DNA of 64,000 bases from Lysobacter soyae (GCF_019551435.1 NZ_CP080544.1:124001-188000), one strand, 5' to 3'; shown: positions 18,455 through 29,945, counted from the first letter of the stretch. Notes: generated from the sequence alone by a model not told the origin. Program-made: numbers and translations.

Positions 18455-19525
18455 TTACGGTTGGAAGTTGATGGTGCGACGCGTGGTTTGAGGCGAGGAC
18501 ACCGGCTTGAACTTCCAACGCTTCACCGCATTCAAAGCTTCGCGATCGAAGACGCGCGGCGGATCGGCGCTCACAACACGGGCATTGCTGACCGAACCAT
18601 CGCCATCCACGGTGAACTCGACCTGGACCGTACCGCCTTGGCGTGCACGTTTGGCTTCAGGCGGATAACGCGGGCTCGGCGTGGAAACGGCGACCAAGTC
18701 GCTCGAACCTGCCGACGGACGCGGCGCGGCCGGTTGCGATTGCGCGGCACGTTGCGCGGCCGCACGATCGGCGGCTGCCTTGTCGGCGGCGGCCTTGTCT
18801 GCTGCTGCCTTGTCGGCGGCGGCTTTGTCGGCGGCAGCACGCGCAGCCACGGCAGAGGCGGCGGATTGCTGTTCGGCACGCGCCTTGTCGGCGGCTTGTT
18901 TGGCGGCGAGTTCTTTCGCGGCTTGCTCTTGAAGTTTCTTCTGTTCTTCCAAGCGCTTCTTGTCGAGCTCAGCTTGCTTGGCTTTTTCCGCTTCGGTCAG
19001 TGCCGGCGCGTTGGCGGCGGCGGTTGCTGCGGCTTTTTCACCTTCCGAAATCGAATTCATCAAGCGCGGCAATGCTGGTGCGGCGTTGTCGGTTTTTTCC
19101 AGCAAGGCATACAGGCGCTTGGCTTCCGGGAAGTCCTTGCGCGCAATCGCTTGCTCGGTCGCCATCACGGCATAGGGTTGCAAGTCGGTCAGTGCCGACG
19201 CGACACCCGGATCGTTGGCGGATTTGTCACGCAATGCCAGGTAGTACTCCATCGCGTTGTCGCCTGCCGGCGCATACATGCGCGTGTCGGCCAAAGCTTT
19301 TTGCGCAGCCGTGCGAAGTTCATCCGCACTCATCGCTGCAACGGCACTGGAGACAGCAGCCGGCGGCGGCGCGGCGGCCGGTTCGCCCGCAGCGGTTTGA
19401 CCGGCGGCGGTGGTGGCATCGTCTTTTTTGCAAGCGACCAAACCGCCTGCCAACACAGTGCCCAAAGCGGCCACTGCCAAATAACGCATCGCGCCCGGAC
19501 GGGCGAGTTTTGCGCGCTGATTCAT
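18455..19525 (-). CDS. TonB-family C-terminal domain protein with lipobox and TolA-like Ala/Lys-rich stalk
   Basis: 356 residues from the ATG at 19525. The N-terminus (YLAVAALGTVLAGGLVACKK) ends in a lipobox LVAC rather than the uncleaved helix of ordinary TonB. A helical domain follows, then a coiled stalk rich in K/E/Q/A (KKRLEEQKKLQEQAAKEL) with five A-A-A-D-K repeats. The C-terminal TonB domain begins near PSPRYPPEAKRARQGG and includes VQVEFTVDGDGSVSNARV and FDREALNAVKRWKF. Role: energy transduction or envelope bridging. The lipid anchor would change which membrane it sits in. It is downstream of mnmE on the same strand. Confidence 0.8.
   Translation of the reverse strand: MNQRAKLARPGAMRYLAVAALGTVLAGGLVACKKDDATTAAGQTAAGEPAAAPPPAAVSSAVAAMSADELRTAAQKALADTRMYAPAGDNAMEYYLALRDKSANDPGVASALTDLQPYAVMATEQAIARKDFPEAKRLYALLEKTDNAAPALPRLMNSISEGEKAAATAAANAPALTEAEKAKQAELDKKRLEEQKKLQEQAAKELAAKQAADKARAEQQSAASAVAARAAADKAAADKAAADKAAADKAAADRAAAQRAAQSQPAAPRPSAGSSDLVAVSTPSPRYPPEAKRARQGGTVQVEFTVDGDGSVSNARVVSADPPRVFDREALNAVKRWKFKPVSSPQTTRRTINFQP
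18767..18841 (-). repeat. 15-bp tandem repeat encoding A-A-A-D-K units
   Basis: Five consecutive copies of a 15-base unit (GCC-GCC-GCC-GAC-AAG type on the coding strand, with synonymous variation) encode the alanine/lysine stalk of the TonB/TolA-like protein. The unit is a multiple of three, so slippage would lengthen or shorten the stalk without breaking the frame. Confidence 0.75.
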
Positions 19526-19633
19526 GTTTTCCCCCATGGGATAGCGTATTGACCCAATTGCCATACAACGATGACGTGAGCCGCTTGTCAACAGGATGTG
19601 AGGGCTTTTCGCCAAGTGCGTCGCAATCGACGC

Positions 19634-20965
19634 CTATTTACCGATGCAGAAAGTCGAAAAAACCGCACCCAGCAAGTCATCCGCTGTTACCCGGCCGGTA
19701 ATTTCGCCGAGGGTGTCATGACAACGACGCAGGTCATCGGCGCATAAATCAATTTGCCCCGCACCGCATTCAGCTATTGCATTGCGCAAAAGTTGCGTGG
19801 CTCGTGTCAGGGCATCGACGTGACGGGCGCGGGCGGTAAACGCCCCCTCACCCATGGTGCGTTGTGCGTGCTCGACGATGGCGTCGCGCAAGTCCGCCAA
19901 CCCTTCGCCGGTTCGCGCGGAGACCACCAACGCGTCGGTCACATCACTGCGCGCCAGGTCGCCCTTGTTCACCACCCAAATGACCGAGCGGGCCGGCGGC
20001 AATTCGTCTTGCAGCCGCGCGCGGCCCAAGACCGGGTCTTGCGCATCCACCACCGCGATCACCAAATCAGCGACGCCCAAGGCAGCGCGCGCACGACGCA
20101 TGCCTTCGGCTTCGATCGCGTCGTCGGTCGCACGCAAACCGGCCGTGTCGACCAAGGTCAACTCGATGCCGCCGACGCGGACGGTTTCTTTCAAGACATC
20201 GCGCGTGGTGCCTGCCACTTCGGTCACGATCGCGCGATCCACGCCTGCCAAGGCATTTAACAAAGAGCTCTTGCCGACGTTCGGCGCGCCGACCAAGGTC
20301 GCGTGCAAGCCGTCGCGCAATTTCTGTCCTTGTCGGGCTTCGACCAAGGTCGACTCGAGTGATGTTGCCAATGCGGACAATCGTTGTTCGATGCGGGCGA
20401 TGTCGTCGGTATCGATCGGCTCGTCGACGAAATCGATGGACGCTTCCATTTGTACACGGATACGCAAGATCTCGTCGGCGACGTCGTCAATGCGTTTTGA
20501 AAACACCCCATCGAGCGAGCGTCGTGCCGCTCTGGCCGTTTGCGCATCACGCGCTTCAATCAAGTCGGCAATTGCCTCGGCCTGGGTCAGATCCAACTTG
20601 CCGTGCAAAAACGCGCGTTCACTGAACTCGCCCGGCAAGGCGCGGCGCGCACCGAGCGTGCAAGCCGCATCGACCACCGAGTCCAGCACGACCGGACTGC
20701 CATGCAGTTGCAGTTCCACCACATCTTCGCCGGTGAAACTGGCCGGTGCGGCGAATGCCAGCGCGATGCCGTCATCCAAGACCTGCGACTGCGCGTCGCG
20801 GACGCGCACGCGGGTGGCGTTGCGAAGCGTGAGTGCGCGGCCGCACATGGTTTCGGCAATGGATCGCGCATCAGGTCCCGACAAGCGCACGATGCCGACG
20901 CCCGCGGGCACCGGCGCCGTGGCCACGGCGACGATCGTGTCTAACGCGTGGCCGCCGGTATGCAT
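19634..20965 (-). CDS. mnmE: tRNA modification GTPase MnmE
   Basis: 443 residues. With MnmG it installs the 5-carboxymethylaminomethyl (or related) group on U34 of certain tRNAs. An N-terminal formyl-THF-binding domain (IVAVATAPVPAGVGIVRLSG) is followed by a helical domain interrupted by the G domain. G1 GAPNVGKSSLL, G3 DTAGLR and G4 NKGD are visible, and the C-terminal catalytic CIGK closes the protein as expected. The ATG at 20965 gives the usual opening; one six codons upstream is possible. It lies four bases downstream of yidC, part of the conserved rpmH-rnpA-yidC-mnmE run. Confidence 0.97.
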   Translation of the reverse strand: MHTGGHALDTIVAVATAPVPAGVGIVRLSGPDARSIAETMCGRALTLRNATRVRVRDAQSQVLDDGIALAFAAPASFTGEDVVELQLHGSPVVLDSVVDAACTLGARRALPGEFSERAFLHGKLDLTQAEAIADLIEARDAQTARAARRSLDGVFSKRIDDVADEILRIRVQMEASIDFVDEPIDTDDIARIEQRLSALATSLESTLVEARQGQKLRDGLHATLVGAPNVGKSSLLNALAGVDRAIVTEVAGTTRDVLKETVRVGGIELTLVDTAGLRATDDAIEAEGMRRARAALGVADLVIAVVDAQDPVLGRARLQDELPPARSVIWVVNKGDLARSDVTDALVVSARTGEGLADLRDAIVEHAQRTMGEGAFTARARHVDALTRATQLLRNAIAECGAGQIDLCADDLRRCHDTLGEITGRVTADDLLGAVFSTFCIGK

Positions 20966-20969
20966 TGAA

Positions 20970-22667
20970 TCAGTCGGCAACAACCGTCTTCGGTTCCGGC
21001 TTGTCGCCGTACTTGCGCAGCATGTACCACTGCTGCAGCAAACCCAACGCGCCGTTGGCCACTTGGTACAAGACCAAGCCTGCCGGCAGGAAGGCGAGCA
21101 CGCCGCCGAAGATGACCGGCATGAACTTCATCATCTTCTGCTGCATCGGATCCATGCCCGGCGGCACCGGCGTCATGTGTTGGGTCGCGAACATGATGGC
21201 GGCGTTCAACACCGGCAGCACGAAGTACGGGTCACGCGCGGTCAAATCCTGGATCCAGCCCATCCACGGGGCATGACGCAGTTCGACCGCTTCAGACAGC
21301 ACCCAATACAAGGTCATGAAGATGATCATCTGCGGAATGATGGGCAGACAGCCGCCCATCGGATTGATCTTCTCGGTCTTGTACAGCTCCATCATCGCTT
21401 GCTGGAACTTGACCTTGTCGTCGCCATAGCGCTCTTTCAGCTGCGCCATGCGCGGTTGAACGCGACGCATTTTTGCCGAGGATTTGTACTGCGCGTTCGA
21501 GAGCGGGAACAGCACCATCTTCAGCAAGACCACCAAGCCGATGATGGCCCAGCCCCAGTTGCCGATCAGCGCATGCAACTTCGACAACAGCCAGAACAGA
21601 CCTTGGCCGAGCAACGCGAAAATTTCGAAACGGCTGTAATCCACCGCGCGATTCATGCCGGGCACGTTCAGCGCATTGAGTTGCTTCACGTCTTTCGGAC
21701 CGACCCACAAACGCGCGCTGCTCGCCGCTTGTTGTCCCGGTTGCAAGGTGAAGCCCGGACCCCGCGCGGCGATGCCGTTGACGCCGCTGTTTTGCATCAG
21801 GCTGAAGCGCGCGGATTGATCCGCTTGCGGCACCCAGGCTGTGAGGAAGTGGTGCTGCGGCATCGCCAACCAACCGCCGGTGACATCGGCGTTGACCGCA
21901 CCGTCATCCATGAAGTCCTTGAACGGACGGCGCTGGTAGCCCTCTTTGGCATCAAACCAAGTGGCGCCGATGAAGCTGAAAGATTCGGGATGGGTGTAAC
22001 CGGTTTTGATCACCGGCGGCACACGCACCAATTGGCGGTAGATATACCCCGCCCATGCGCCGGCGCCGCGGTTCACGGCCGTGTCTTTGACGTCCACCGC
22101 GTAGCTGCCACGGGTGAAGGTGTAGACGCGGTTAAAGGTCACCCCTTGCGGATTGGTCCAGGTGAAAGGCACTTCGATTTTTTGTGCGTCGGCGGCGAGC
22201 ACTTGCTCGGGTGCGGCCGTCGTCGCATAAGCGGCGTCGTGGGCAGGTGCGGCATTGCCCTGCTCGCCCACCCAGCCGGTTTGCGCTTGGTAGAAGGTCG
22301 CGGCATCCGCGGAGAGCAAGCGCACCGGTTGCGCGTTGGCGTCACGCGTTTGCGGGTAGCGCAGCAGGTCCACTTGTTGCAAACCGCCACCGGTCAGCAC
22401 AACGTCCATCACATCGGTGCGCACATGGACGCGCGCAGCCGGTGCCACTGCCGAAGCCTGGGTGGCCGGCATGGGCGCGGCCTGCGGCGCGACCGCCTGC
22501 GGAATACCGGTCGTGGTTGCGTCGGGCACCATGCGCGGCACCGCCGCGGCGGTAGCGTGCGTCGGCACAGCCGCCGGCTTGGGCGCGTGGTCCTTGCCCC
22601 ACTCCATCCACAACAACATGGCCACCATGAGCCAAGCAAAGATCAAAAACAGTCGAGTTTGGTTCAT
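20970..22667 (-). CDS. yidC: Membrane protein insertase YidC
   Basis: 565 residues of Gram-negative-type YidC/Oxa1. The first membrane helix is at the N-terminus (RLFLIFAWLMVAMLLWMEWG). A long periplasmic beta-supersandwich domain preceded by a Pro/Ala-rich linker follows, then the conserved five-helix insertase core from about residue 350. In the core, SSAKMRRVQPRMAQLKERYG is the cytoplasmic coiled loop and MGGCLPIIPQMIIFMTLYWV the conserved helix. It inserts and folds inner-membrane proteins alone or with SecYEG. Its start overlaps the rnpA stop by four bases. Confidence 0.97.
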   Translation of the reverse strand: MNQTRLFLIFAWLMVAMLLWMEWGKDHAPKPAAVPTHATAAAVPRMVPDATTTGIPQAVAPQAAPMPATQASAVAPAARVHVRTDVMDVVLTGGGLQQVDLLRYPQTRDANAQPVRLLSADAATFYQAQTGWVGEQGNAAPAHDAAYATTAAPEQVLAADAQKIEVPFTWTNPQGVTFNRVYTFTRGSYAVDVKDTAVNRGAGAWAGYIYRQLVRVPPVIKTGYTHPESFSFIGATWFDAKEGYQRRPFKDFMDDGAVNADVTGGWLAMPQHHFLTAWVPQADQSARFSLMQNSGVNGIAARGPGFTLQPGQQAASSARLWVGPKDVKQLNALNVPGMNRAVDYSRFEIFALLGQGLFWLLSKLHALIGNWGWAIIGLVVLLKMVLFPLSNAQYKSSAKMRRVQPRMAQLKERYGDDKVKFQQAMMELYKTEKINPMGGCLPIIPQMIIFMTLYWVLSEAVELRHAPWMGWIQDLTARDPYFVLPVLNAAIMFATQHMTPVPPGMDPMQQKMMKFMPVIFGGVLAFLPAGLVLYQVANGALGLLQQWYMLRKYGDKPEPKTVVAD

Positions 22668-23086
22668 GCCGAATCGTCGTTGGTGGGCGGGCGCTGCATT
22701 GTGCCCTGCGTGGAAGTGGACGGCAACGCGCCGGCGCGTTGCATCAATCGTAGAAAGTCGTGTCTTAAGGCGGCATTTTCAACAGCGCGCGCCGAAGGCT
22801 TGGCCACAAACACATAGCTACCGGGGCCGAGCTGTGCGTGCGCGGCGCGAAAGGCTTCTTTCAGGACCCGTCGGATCCGGTTGCGTTGCACGGCGCGCTT
22901 GTCGACCTTGCGCGACACCGCCAATCCCAGCCGTGCGGCACCGGGGGCCGGGGTCGGGTCGGTTTTGAACACCAACTGGAAATGCGCGCCATGCACGCGT
23001 CGCGCCGCATCGAACGCACACGCGTAATCGGCACGCGTTCGCACGCGCGCCGATTTGGGAAATCGCAGATCAGGAGACGAGGTCAT
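22664..23086 (-). CDS. rnpA: Ribonuclease P protein component
   Basis: 140 residues; the basic protein subunit of RNase P that matures tRNA 5' ends with the M1 RNA. The family signature KVDKRAVQRNRIRRVLKEAF (RNR at residues 68-70) is intact, preceded by GLAVSRK. The C-terminal tail of about 25 residues (STSTQGTMQRPPTNDDSA) is non-conserved. It overlaps yidC by four bases and lies 50 bases after rpmH. No yidD gene separates rnpA and yidC, unlike in many Gammaproteobacteria. Confidence 0.95.
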   Translation of the reverse strand: MTSSPDLRFPKSARVRTRADYACAFDAARRVHGAHFQLVFKTDPTPAPGAARLGLAVSRKVDKRAVQRNRIRRVLKEAFRAAHAQLGPGSYVFVAKPSARAVENAALRHDFLRLMQRAGALPSTSTQGTMQRPPTNDDSA

Positions 23087-23136
23087 TCGTCACCTGTGAC
23101 TTCAAACCCGTGCACGGAAGTGCACGGGAACAGTCA

Positions 23137-23277
23137 TCAGGCGCAGAGACGCTTGCGGCCTTTGGCGCGACGACGTGCAAGAATCTTGCGGCCGTCTGCC
23201 GTTGCCATACGGGCCCGGAAGCCGTGATCGCGCTTGCGCTTGAGGTTGCTGGGTTGGTAAGTACGCTTGGTGGCCAT
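23137..23277 (-). CDS. rpmH: 50S ribosomal protein L34
   Basis: 46 residues, very basic: it opens [20 protein letters not shown] and ends [11 protein letters not shown], with the usual [20 protein letters not shown] core. L34 is a late-assembling large-subunit protein. It is the first gene of the minus-strand run rpmH-rnpA-yidC-mnmE that diverges from dnaA, a hallmark of the bacterial origin region. Confidence 0.97.
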   Translation of the reverse strand: MATKRTYQPSNLKRKRDHGFRARMATADGRKILARRRAKGRKRLCA

Positions 23278-23314
23278 GATGCTGGGCGCCGAGTTGAACA
23301 CTAGGGAACCCGAA

Positions 23315-23344
23315 AGTCTAGCGACCTACCCTAGCCCGCGTCAA
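23315..23344 (-). promoter_or_regulatory. Candidate sigma-70 promoter for rpmH
   Basis: On the minus strand TTGACG (23344-23339), an 18-base spacer and TAGACT (23320-23315) lie about 40 bases ahead of the rpmH ATG. The fit is moderate. The rest of the 178-base rpmH-dnaA gap shows no clear DnaA box and no obvious dnaA promoter to my eye. Confidence 0.5.
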
Positions 23345-23455
23345 GCGCGAATTGGATCGCAGTGCAGCGGGCCCGTCGCAATGATAGATTGCGGGGTTCC
23401 ACCCAGACCTTTTGTCGGCGCCCTGTGTGCCGTCCTACGCGCGCACGCTTTCCGC

Positions 23456-24811
23456 ATGATTCCAGATTCTTCCGCCCCGGTTCTTGAAGCCTGGTCCCGC
23501 TGTCTAGCCCGACTCGAATCCGAGTTTCCGGTCGAAGAAGTGCGGACATGGCTGAACATGGTCCACCCGCATGCCGACGGCGGCAGCCTGGTGCTGTATT
23601 CGCCGAACGTGTATGTCACCGACCATGTCGAAGGGCGTTTTCTGCCGCGAATTCGCGAGTTGATGACCCAATTTGCCGGCGCGAGCTCGGTCCGCATCGC
23701 CAGCGGTACCCCGCCCCGCGATCCGAACGACAAGTCGGCCACGCCGCGCGCCGCGCAACCGGCTGCCCGTGAAGAGGTCTTCCACGGCAACCTCAATAAC
23801 CAGTACTTTTTCGACAACTTCGTCGAAGGCCGCAGCAACCAATTGGCGCGTGCCGCGGCTTGGCAGGCGGCCATGTCACCCGGTGACCGCGCCCATAATC
23901 CGCTGCTGTTGTACGGCAGCACCGGACTCGGCAAGACCCATTTGATGGTGGCGGCCGGCAATGAAATGGTGAAACGCAATCCGAAGGCCCGTGTGCTGTA
24001 CCTGCGCGCGCGCGACTTCCTGGAAGGCTTCACCAAAGCCCTTTACGATCAAGCCAGTACCGGCGGTACCGAAGCCTTTCGTCGCCAATTCCAAGGCTTG
24101 GATGCCCTGCTTATCGATGACATCCAATTCTTCGCCGGCAAAGACCGTACCCAGGAAGAGTTCTTCCACACCTTCAACACCCTGTTCGATGGTCGCCAGC
24201 AAATCATCCTGACTTGCGATCGTTACCCGCGCGAAGTCGAAGGCTTGGAACCTCGCCTCACCTCGCGTCTGGGCTGGGGTTTGCCGGTGGCCATTGATTC
24301 GCCGGACTTCGAAACCCGCGCCCAAATCGCCCATGCCAAGGCCCGCGAAAAAGGCTTGAACTTGCCGAGCGATGTCGCCGAATTGCTGGCAAAGAAACTA
24401 CGTTCGAGCATTCGCGATCTCGAAGGCGCCATCAATACGTTGGCCGCGCAATCGCATTTCTTCGGCAAGCCGATCACCTTGGAGTTCGCGCAAGACACCC
24501 TGCGCGGCCTGTTGCGCGATCAGGCCATCAGCATCCAGCAGATTCAAAAAGCGGTTGGCGACTACTACGGGCTGCAGATCAAGGATTTACTCGGCCCCAA
24601 GCGCACCCGCTCGCTGGCCCGCCCGCGGCAGGTCGCGATGCGTTTGGCGAAGGAGCTGACCGACAGCAGCTTGCCGGAAATCGGTGAACAATTCGGCGGT
24701 CGCGACCACACCACGGTGATGCATGCTTGCAAGCAAATCGACAAGCTGATGGACACCGATGGCAAGTTGCATGAGGATTGGGAAAAATTAGTGCGTAAAC
24801 TCAGTGAATGA
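23456..24811 (+). CDS. dnaA: Chromosomal replication initiator DnaA
   Basis: 451 residues. Domain I ([21 protein letters not shown]) is followed by a short linker and the AAA+ domain III, with Walker [11 protein letters not shown] near residue 152 and Walker [10 protein letters not shown] near 218. The C-terminal DNA-binding domain IV has the signature [14 protein letters not shown] near 415-428. It binds TTATCCACA boxes and opens the origin. The frame is open further upstream, but the ATG at 23456 ([13 protein letters not shown]) fits the family. Box clusters follow directly. Confidence 0.97.
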   Translation: MIPDSSAPVLEAWSRCLARLESEFPVEEVRTWLNMVHPHADGGSLVLYSPNVYVTDHVEGRFLPRIRELMTQFAGASSVRIASGTPPRDPNDKSATPRAAQPAAREEVFHGNLNNQYFFDNFVEGRSNQLARAAAWQAAMSPGDRAHNPLLLYGSTGLGKTHLMVAAGNEMVKRNPKARVLYLRARDFLEGFTKALYDQASTGGTEAFRRQFQGLDALLIDDIQFFAGKDRTQEEFFHTFNTLFDGRQQIILTCDRYPREVEGLEPRLTSRLGWGLPVAIDSPDFETRAQIAHAKAREKGLNLPSDVAELLAKKLRSSIRDLEGAINTLAAQSHFFGKPITLEFAQDTLRGLLRDQAISIQQIQKAVGDYYGLQIKDLLGPKRTRSLARPRQVAMRLAKELTDSSLPEIGEQFGGRDHTTVMHACKQIDKLMDTDGKLHEDWEKLVRKLSE

Positions 24812-25035
24812 TCGGGGGAATAGATTGTGGATAAGCGGTGGATGACTTTGCAGGGGCAAGTTATCCACACAGTTTCAGCCCGGTTGAATGCGCTTTATCC
24901 ACAGGGGTTTTAACCGAAATTTCTGAATAAAATCAAAGCGTTACGCGGTAATCCACAGAAATTCGGCGCCCCTACTACCACCAAGCTTTATATATTTATC
25001 CACTTTAAAAGCAAGAAGACAGGCAAGGAAACTAC
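24812..25035. other. Putative chromosomal origin oriC (DnaA-box cluster, dnaA-dnaN gap)
   Basis: Three perfect DnaA boxes (TTATCCACA) lie at 24826-24834 (minus), 24861-24869 and 24895-24903 (plus). One-mismatch boxes are TAATCCACA (24949-24957) and TTATCCACT (24996-25004). AT-rich stretches suited to unwinding lie at 24908-24938 and 24987-25010, the latter containing TTTATATATTTATCC. This density in 224 bases between dnaA and dnaN strongly suggests the origin. The dnaN promoter must also be here. Confidence 0.85.
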
Positions 25036-26136
25036 ATGCGCTTTTCTCTCCAACGCGAAGCCCTTCTGAAACCTCTCGCGCAAGTCGTGAACGTGGTTGA
25101 GCGTCGTCAAACCTTGCCGGTACTGGGCAACTTGCTGGTTCAAGTGAAGGATGGCTACCTGGCGTTGACCGGTACCGATCTCGAAGTTGAGATGATGGCG
25201 CGGACTGCGCTGGATGCCGGCAGCGAAGACGGTGAAACCACCATTCCTGCGCGCAAACTGTTTGACATCGTGCGTGCCCTGCCCGACGGCGCCAAGATCA
25301 CGCTGACGCTTGCCGGTGACAAGGCCACCATCCAGGGCGGTCGCAGCCGCTTCACCTTGGCCACCCTGCCCGCCAATGATTTCCCGTCTGCCGAAAACGA
25401 AGACACCACCGAGCGTGCGGTTGTGCCGGAATCGGCGTTGAAGGAACTGATCGACCGCACCTCTTTCGCGATGGCCCAGCAAGACGTCCGCTACTACCTC
25501 AACGGCCTGCTGTTTGACCTGCGCGGCGACACCTTGCGCTGCGTGGCGACCGACGGCCATCGTCTGGCGCTGTGTGAAGCCGCGCTGGAAGGTGGTCAGA
25601 ACAAGCGTCAAATCATCGTGCCGCGCAAGGGCGTGAACGAGCTGCAACGCATGTTGGAAGGCGGCGATCGCGCCATTGAGTTGGAAATCGGCCGCTCGCA
25701 CATCCGCGTGGTGCGCGACGATGCCACTTTCACCAGCAAATTGATCGACGGCAAATTCCCCGACTACGAAGCCGTGATTCCGATCGGCGCCGACAAGTTG
25801 GTGACCATGGATCGCGAAGCCTTGCGCGCCGCGTTGCAGCGTGTGGCGATTCTTTCCAACGAGAAATACCGCGGTGTGCGCCTCGAAACCACGCCGAACT
25901 TGCTGCAAATCAGCTCGCACAACCCGGAGCAGGAAGAAGCCCAAGAAGATGTGGAAGTTGAAACCAAGATCGAAGACATCACCATTGGTTTCAATGTCAC
26001 CTACCTGTTGGACGCCCTCTCCGCGTTGCGGGATGAAAAGGTCGTGTTGGCGCTCCGGGACGCCAATTCATCGGCGCTGTTGCGCGAAGCCAGCAATGAA
26101 CGCAGCCGCCATGTGGTGATGCCGCTTCGCCTCTAA
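25036..26136 (+). CDS. dnaN: DNA polymerase III sliding clamp, beta subunit
   Basis: 366 residues, exactly the usual length, forming three topologically similar domains of the ring-shaped processivity clamp. Recognisable segments are MRFSLQREALLKPLAQVVNV at the start, LPVLGNLLVQV, FARPANDFPS-type strands (LATLPANDFPS) and the C-terminal VVMPLRL that shapes the partner-binding pocket. It follows the oriC region and precedes recF, the standard order. Confidence 0.97.
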   Translation: MRFSLQREALLKPLAQVVNVVERRQTLPVLGNLLVQVKDGYLALTGTDLEVEMMARTALDAGSEDGETTIPARKLFDIVRALPDGAKITLTLAGDKATIQGGRSRFTLATLPANDFPSAENEDTTERAVVPESALKELIDRTSFAMAQQDVRYYLNGLLFDLRGDTLRCVATDGHRLALCEAALEGGQNKRQIIVPRKGVNELQRMLEGGDRAIELEIGRSHIRVVRDDATFTSKLIDGKFPDYEAVIPIGADKLVTMDREALRAALQRVAILSNEKYRGVRLETTPNLLQISSHNPEQEEAQEDVEVETKIEDITIGFNVTYLLDALSALRDEKVVLALRDANSSALLREASNERSRHVVMPLRL

Positions 26137-26143
26137 CACATCA

Positions 26144-26159
26144 TGTTTCACGTGAAACA
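26144..26159. promoter_or_regulatory. parS-like ParB-binding site 1 (perfect palindrome)
   Basis: TGTTTCACGTGAAACA in the dnaN-recF gap is a perfect 16-bp palindrome identical to the widespread bacterial parS consensus. ParB loads here to organise the origin region for segregation. Confidence 0.9.
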
Positions 26160-26202
26160 CATCGCACGCCCGGTCCATCCGGGCGTTTGATTGTCTGAAG
26201 CC

Positions 26203-27288
26203 ATGCGCCTAACCCACCTCACCCTGTCCAATGTTCGATCGGTCGTTCAAGCCACGCTGACGCCCGGTCCACGCTTCAACGTCATCAGTGGCGATAACGG
26301 TGCGGGCAAGACCTCCATCTTGGAGTCCCTATACCTGTTATCGAACGGGAAAAGTTTTCGCGGTCGCGTCGGCGATGGCCTGGTACGCGTCAATGCGCCG
26401 GCCTTGGAGATCTTTGCGCGATGGGACACTGCCAGCGGCGCCCAGCGACAGTTGGGACTGCGCCATTCAGGGAGTGACTGGGAAGGTCGATTGGATGGCC
26501 AGAACTGCCAGTTATTGAGTGATTTGTGCACCGCCCTCGCCTCTGTGACTTATGAGCCGGGCAGTCACGCATTGATTGATGGCAGAAGTGACCAGCGCCG
26601 CCGAATGATGGACTGGGGTTTGTTCCACGTGGAACCTGCGTTTATTTCGCCCTGGCGGCGGCTTGCCCGCGCGCACAAGCAGCGAAATGCGCTCTTGAAG
26701 CAACGTGGCCTGTCCATGGCACAGCTCGAGGCATGGGAGGCTGAGCTGGCTCAGAGTGGCGAGGTGGTGACGCGCCTGCGTGCCGACCATATCGACGCGC
26801 TCGCGCCGTTGGTGGCCCTCTGGGGGCAACGCTTGTTGCCGGAACTTGGTGAGGCCATCCTGCGGTTCTTGCCGGGTTGGAAGCGTCAGGAGCTGTCGTT
26901 GGCCGATGCCTTGCTGGTCAATCGCCCACGTGATCTCGCTACGGGGTTTACCACGGCTGGACCGCATCGCGCGGACTGGGAGCTTGCATTTGCTCATCGT
27001 GCCCAAGGTGAGCGTCTGTCGCGTGGTCAAACCAAATTGGCGGCATTGGCGGTGATTCTGGCGCAAGCAGAACACTATGCGATCCAACGTGGTGAATGGC
27101 CGGTTGTGCTACTGGACGATTTGGCCTCGGAGTTGGATCCGCAACACCGGGAATCGGTGTTGCGCGCGCTGGCAACGGCGGAGGCGCAGGTCTTCATTTC
27201 TGGCACCGTTGCGCAGGATTTGAGTTTTCCCGACGGCCTCGATGTAAAAAAGTTCCACGTGGAAAATGGCGCCGTTCGGGAAATATAA
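26203..27288 (+). CDS. recF: DNA replication and repair protein RecF
   Basis: 361 residues. An SMC/ABC-like ATPase that, with RecOR, loads RecA at single-strand gaps. Walker A GDNGAGKTS is near residues 30-38, the signature-like LSRGQTKLAALAVILAQAEH is near 270-290, and Walker B PVVLLDDLASELD near 303-314. The ATG at 26203 (MRLTHLTLSNVRS) is preferred over an in-frame TTG four codons earlier. The coding sequence also carries two parS-like sites, an unusual double use. Confidence 0.96.
   Translation: MRLTHLTLSNVRSVVQATLTPGPRFNVISGDNGAGKTSILESLYLLSNGKSFRGRVGDGLVRVNAPALEIFARWDTASGAQRQLGLRHSGSDWEGRLDGQNCQLLSDLCTALASVTYEPGSHALIDGRSDQRRRMMDWGLFHVEPAFISPWRRLARAHKQRNALLKQRGLSMAQLEAWEAELAQSGEVVTRLRADHIDALAPLVALWGQRLLPELGEAILRFLPGWKRQELSLADALLVNRPRDLATGFTTAGPHRADWELAFAHRAQGERLSRGQTKLAALAVILAQAEHYAIQRGEWPVVLLDDLASELDPQHRESVLRALATAEAQVFISGTVAQDLSFPDGLDVKKFHVENGAVREI
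26621..26636. promoter_or_regulatory. parS-like site 2 inside recF
   Basis: TGTTCCACGTGGAACC matches the TGTTCCACGTGGAAC-type parS sequence known from Pseudomonas. It lies within the recF reading frame (encoding a FHVEPA segment), so both protein and site constraints apply. Confidence 0.85.
27251..27266. promoter_or_regulatory. Degenerate parS-like site 3 at the recF 3' end
   Basis: AGTTCCACGTGGAAAA keeps the core GTTCCACGTGGAA and loses the outer symmetric bases. It is only 58 bases from site 4 and may be a weaker ParB site. Confidence 0.6.
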
Positions 27289-27308
27289 CCACCAAGGCGG
27301 GTGGGGGA

Positions 27309-27324
27309 TGTTCCACGTGAAACC
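27309..27324. promoter_or_regulatory. parS-like site 4 in the gyrB leader
   Basis: TGTTCCACGTGAAACC is a hybrid of the two classical half-sites (TGTTCCACG and CGTGAAAC) in the recF-gyrB gap, about 165 bases before the gyrB start. Confidence 0.8.
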
Positions 27325-27380
27325 CTGCATGTGGTGAACCGAAATTCGCTGAATTGCCGGCATCGCAACGCATCGATTAA

Positions 27381-29945
<2,565 letters not shown>

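Noticed and set aside
19854-22817. 987-residue open frame on the plus strand antisense to mnmE and yidC
   Set aside because: Its translation is low in hydrophobic core patterns and full of Arg/His/Ser with no domain, while the opposite strand carries MnmE and YidC with complete motifs. It is a GC-rich shadow frame.
26929-26940. Other CACGTG cores in the window (for example in recF at 26929, the SLC13 gene near 40376 and the kinase gene near 50626)
   Set aside because: They lack the TGTT/AACA flanks, so they are not parS sites.
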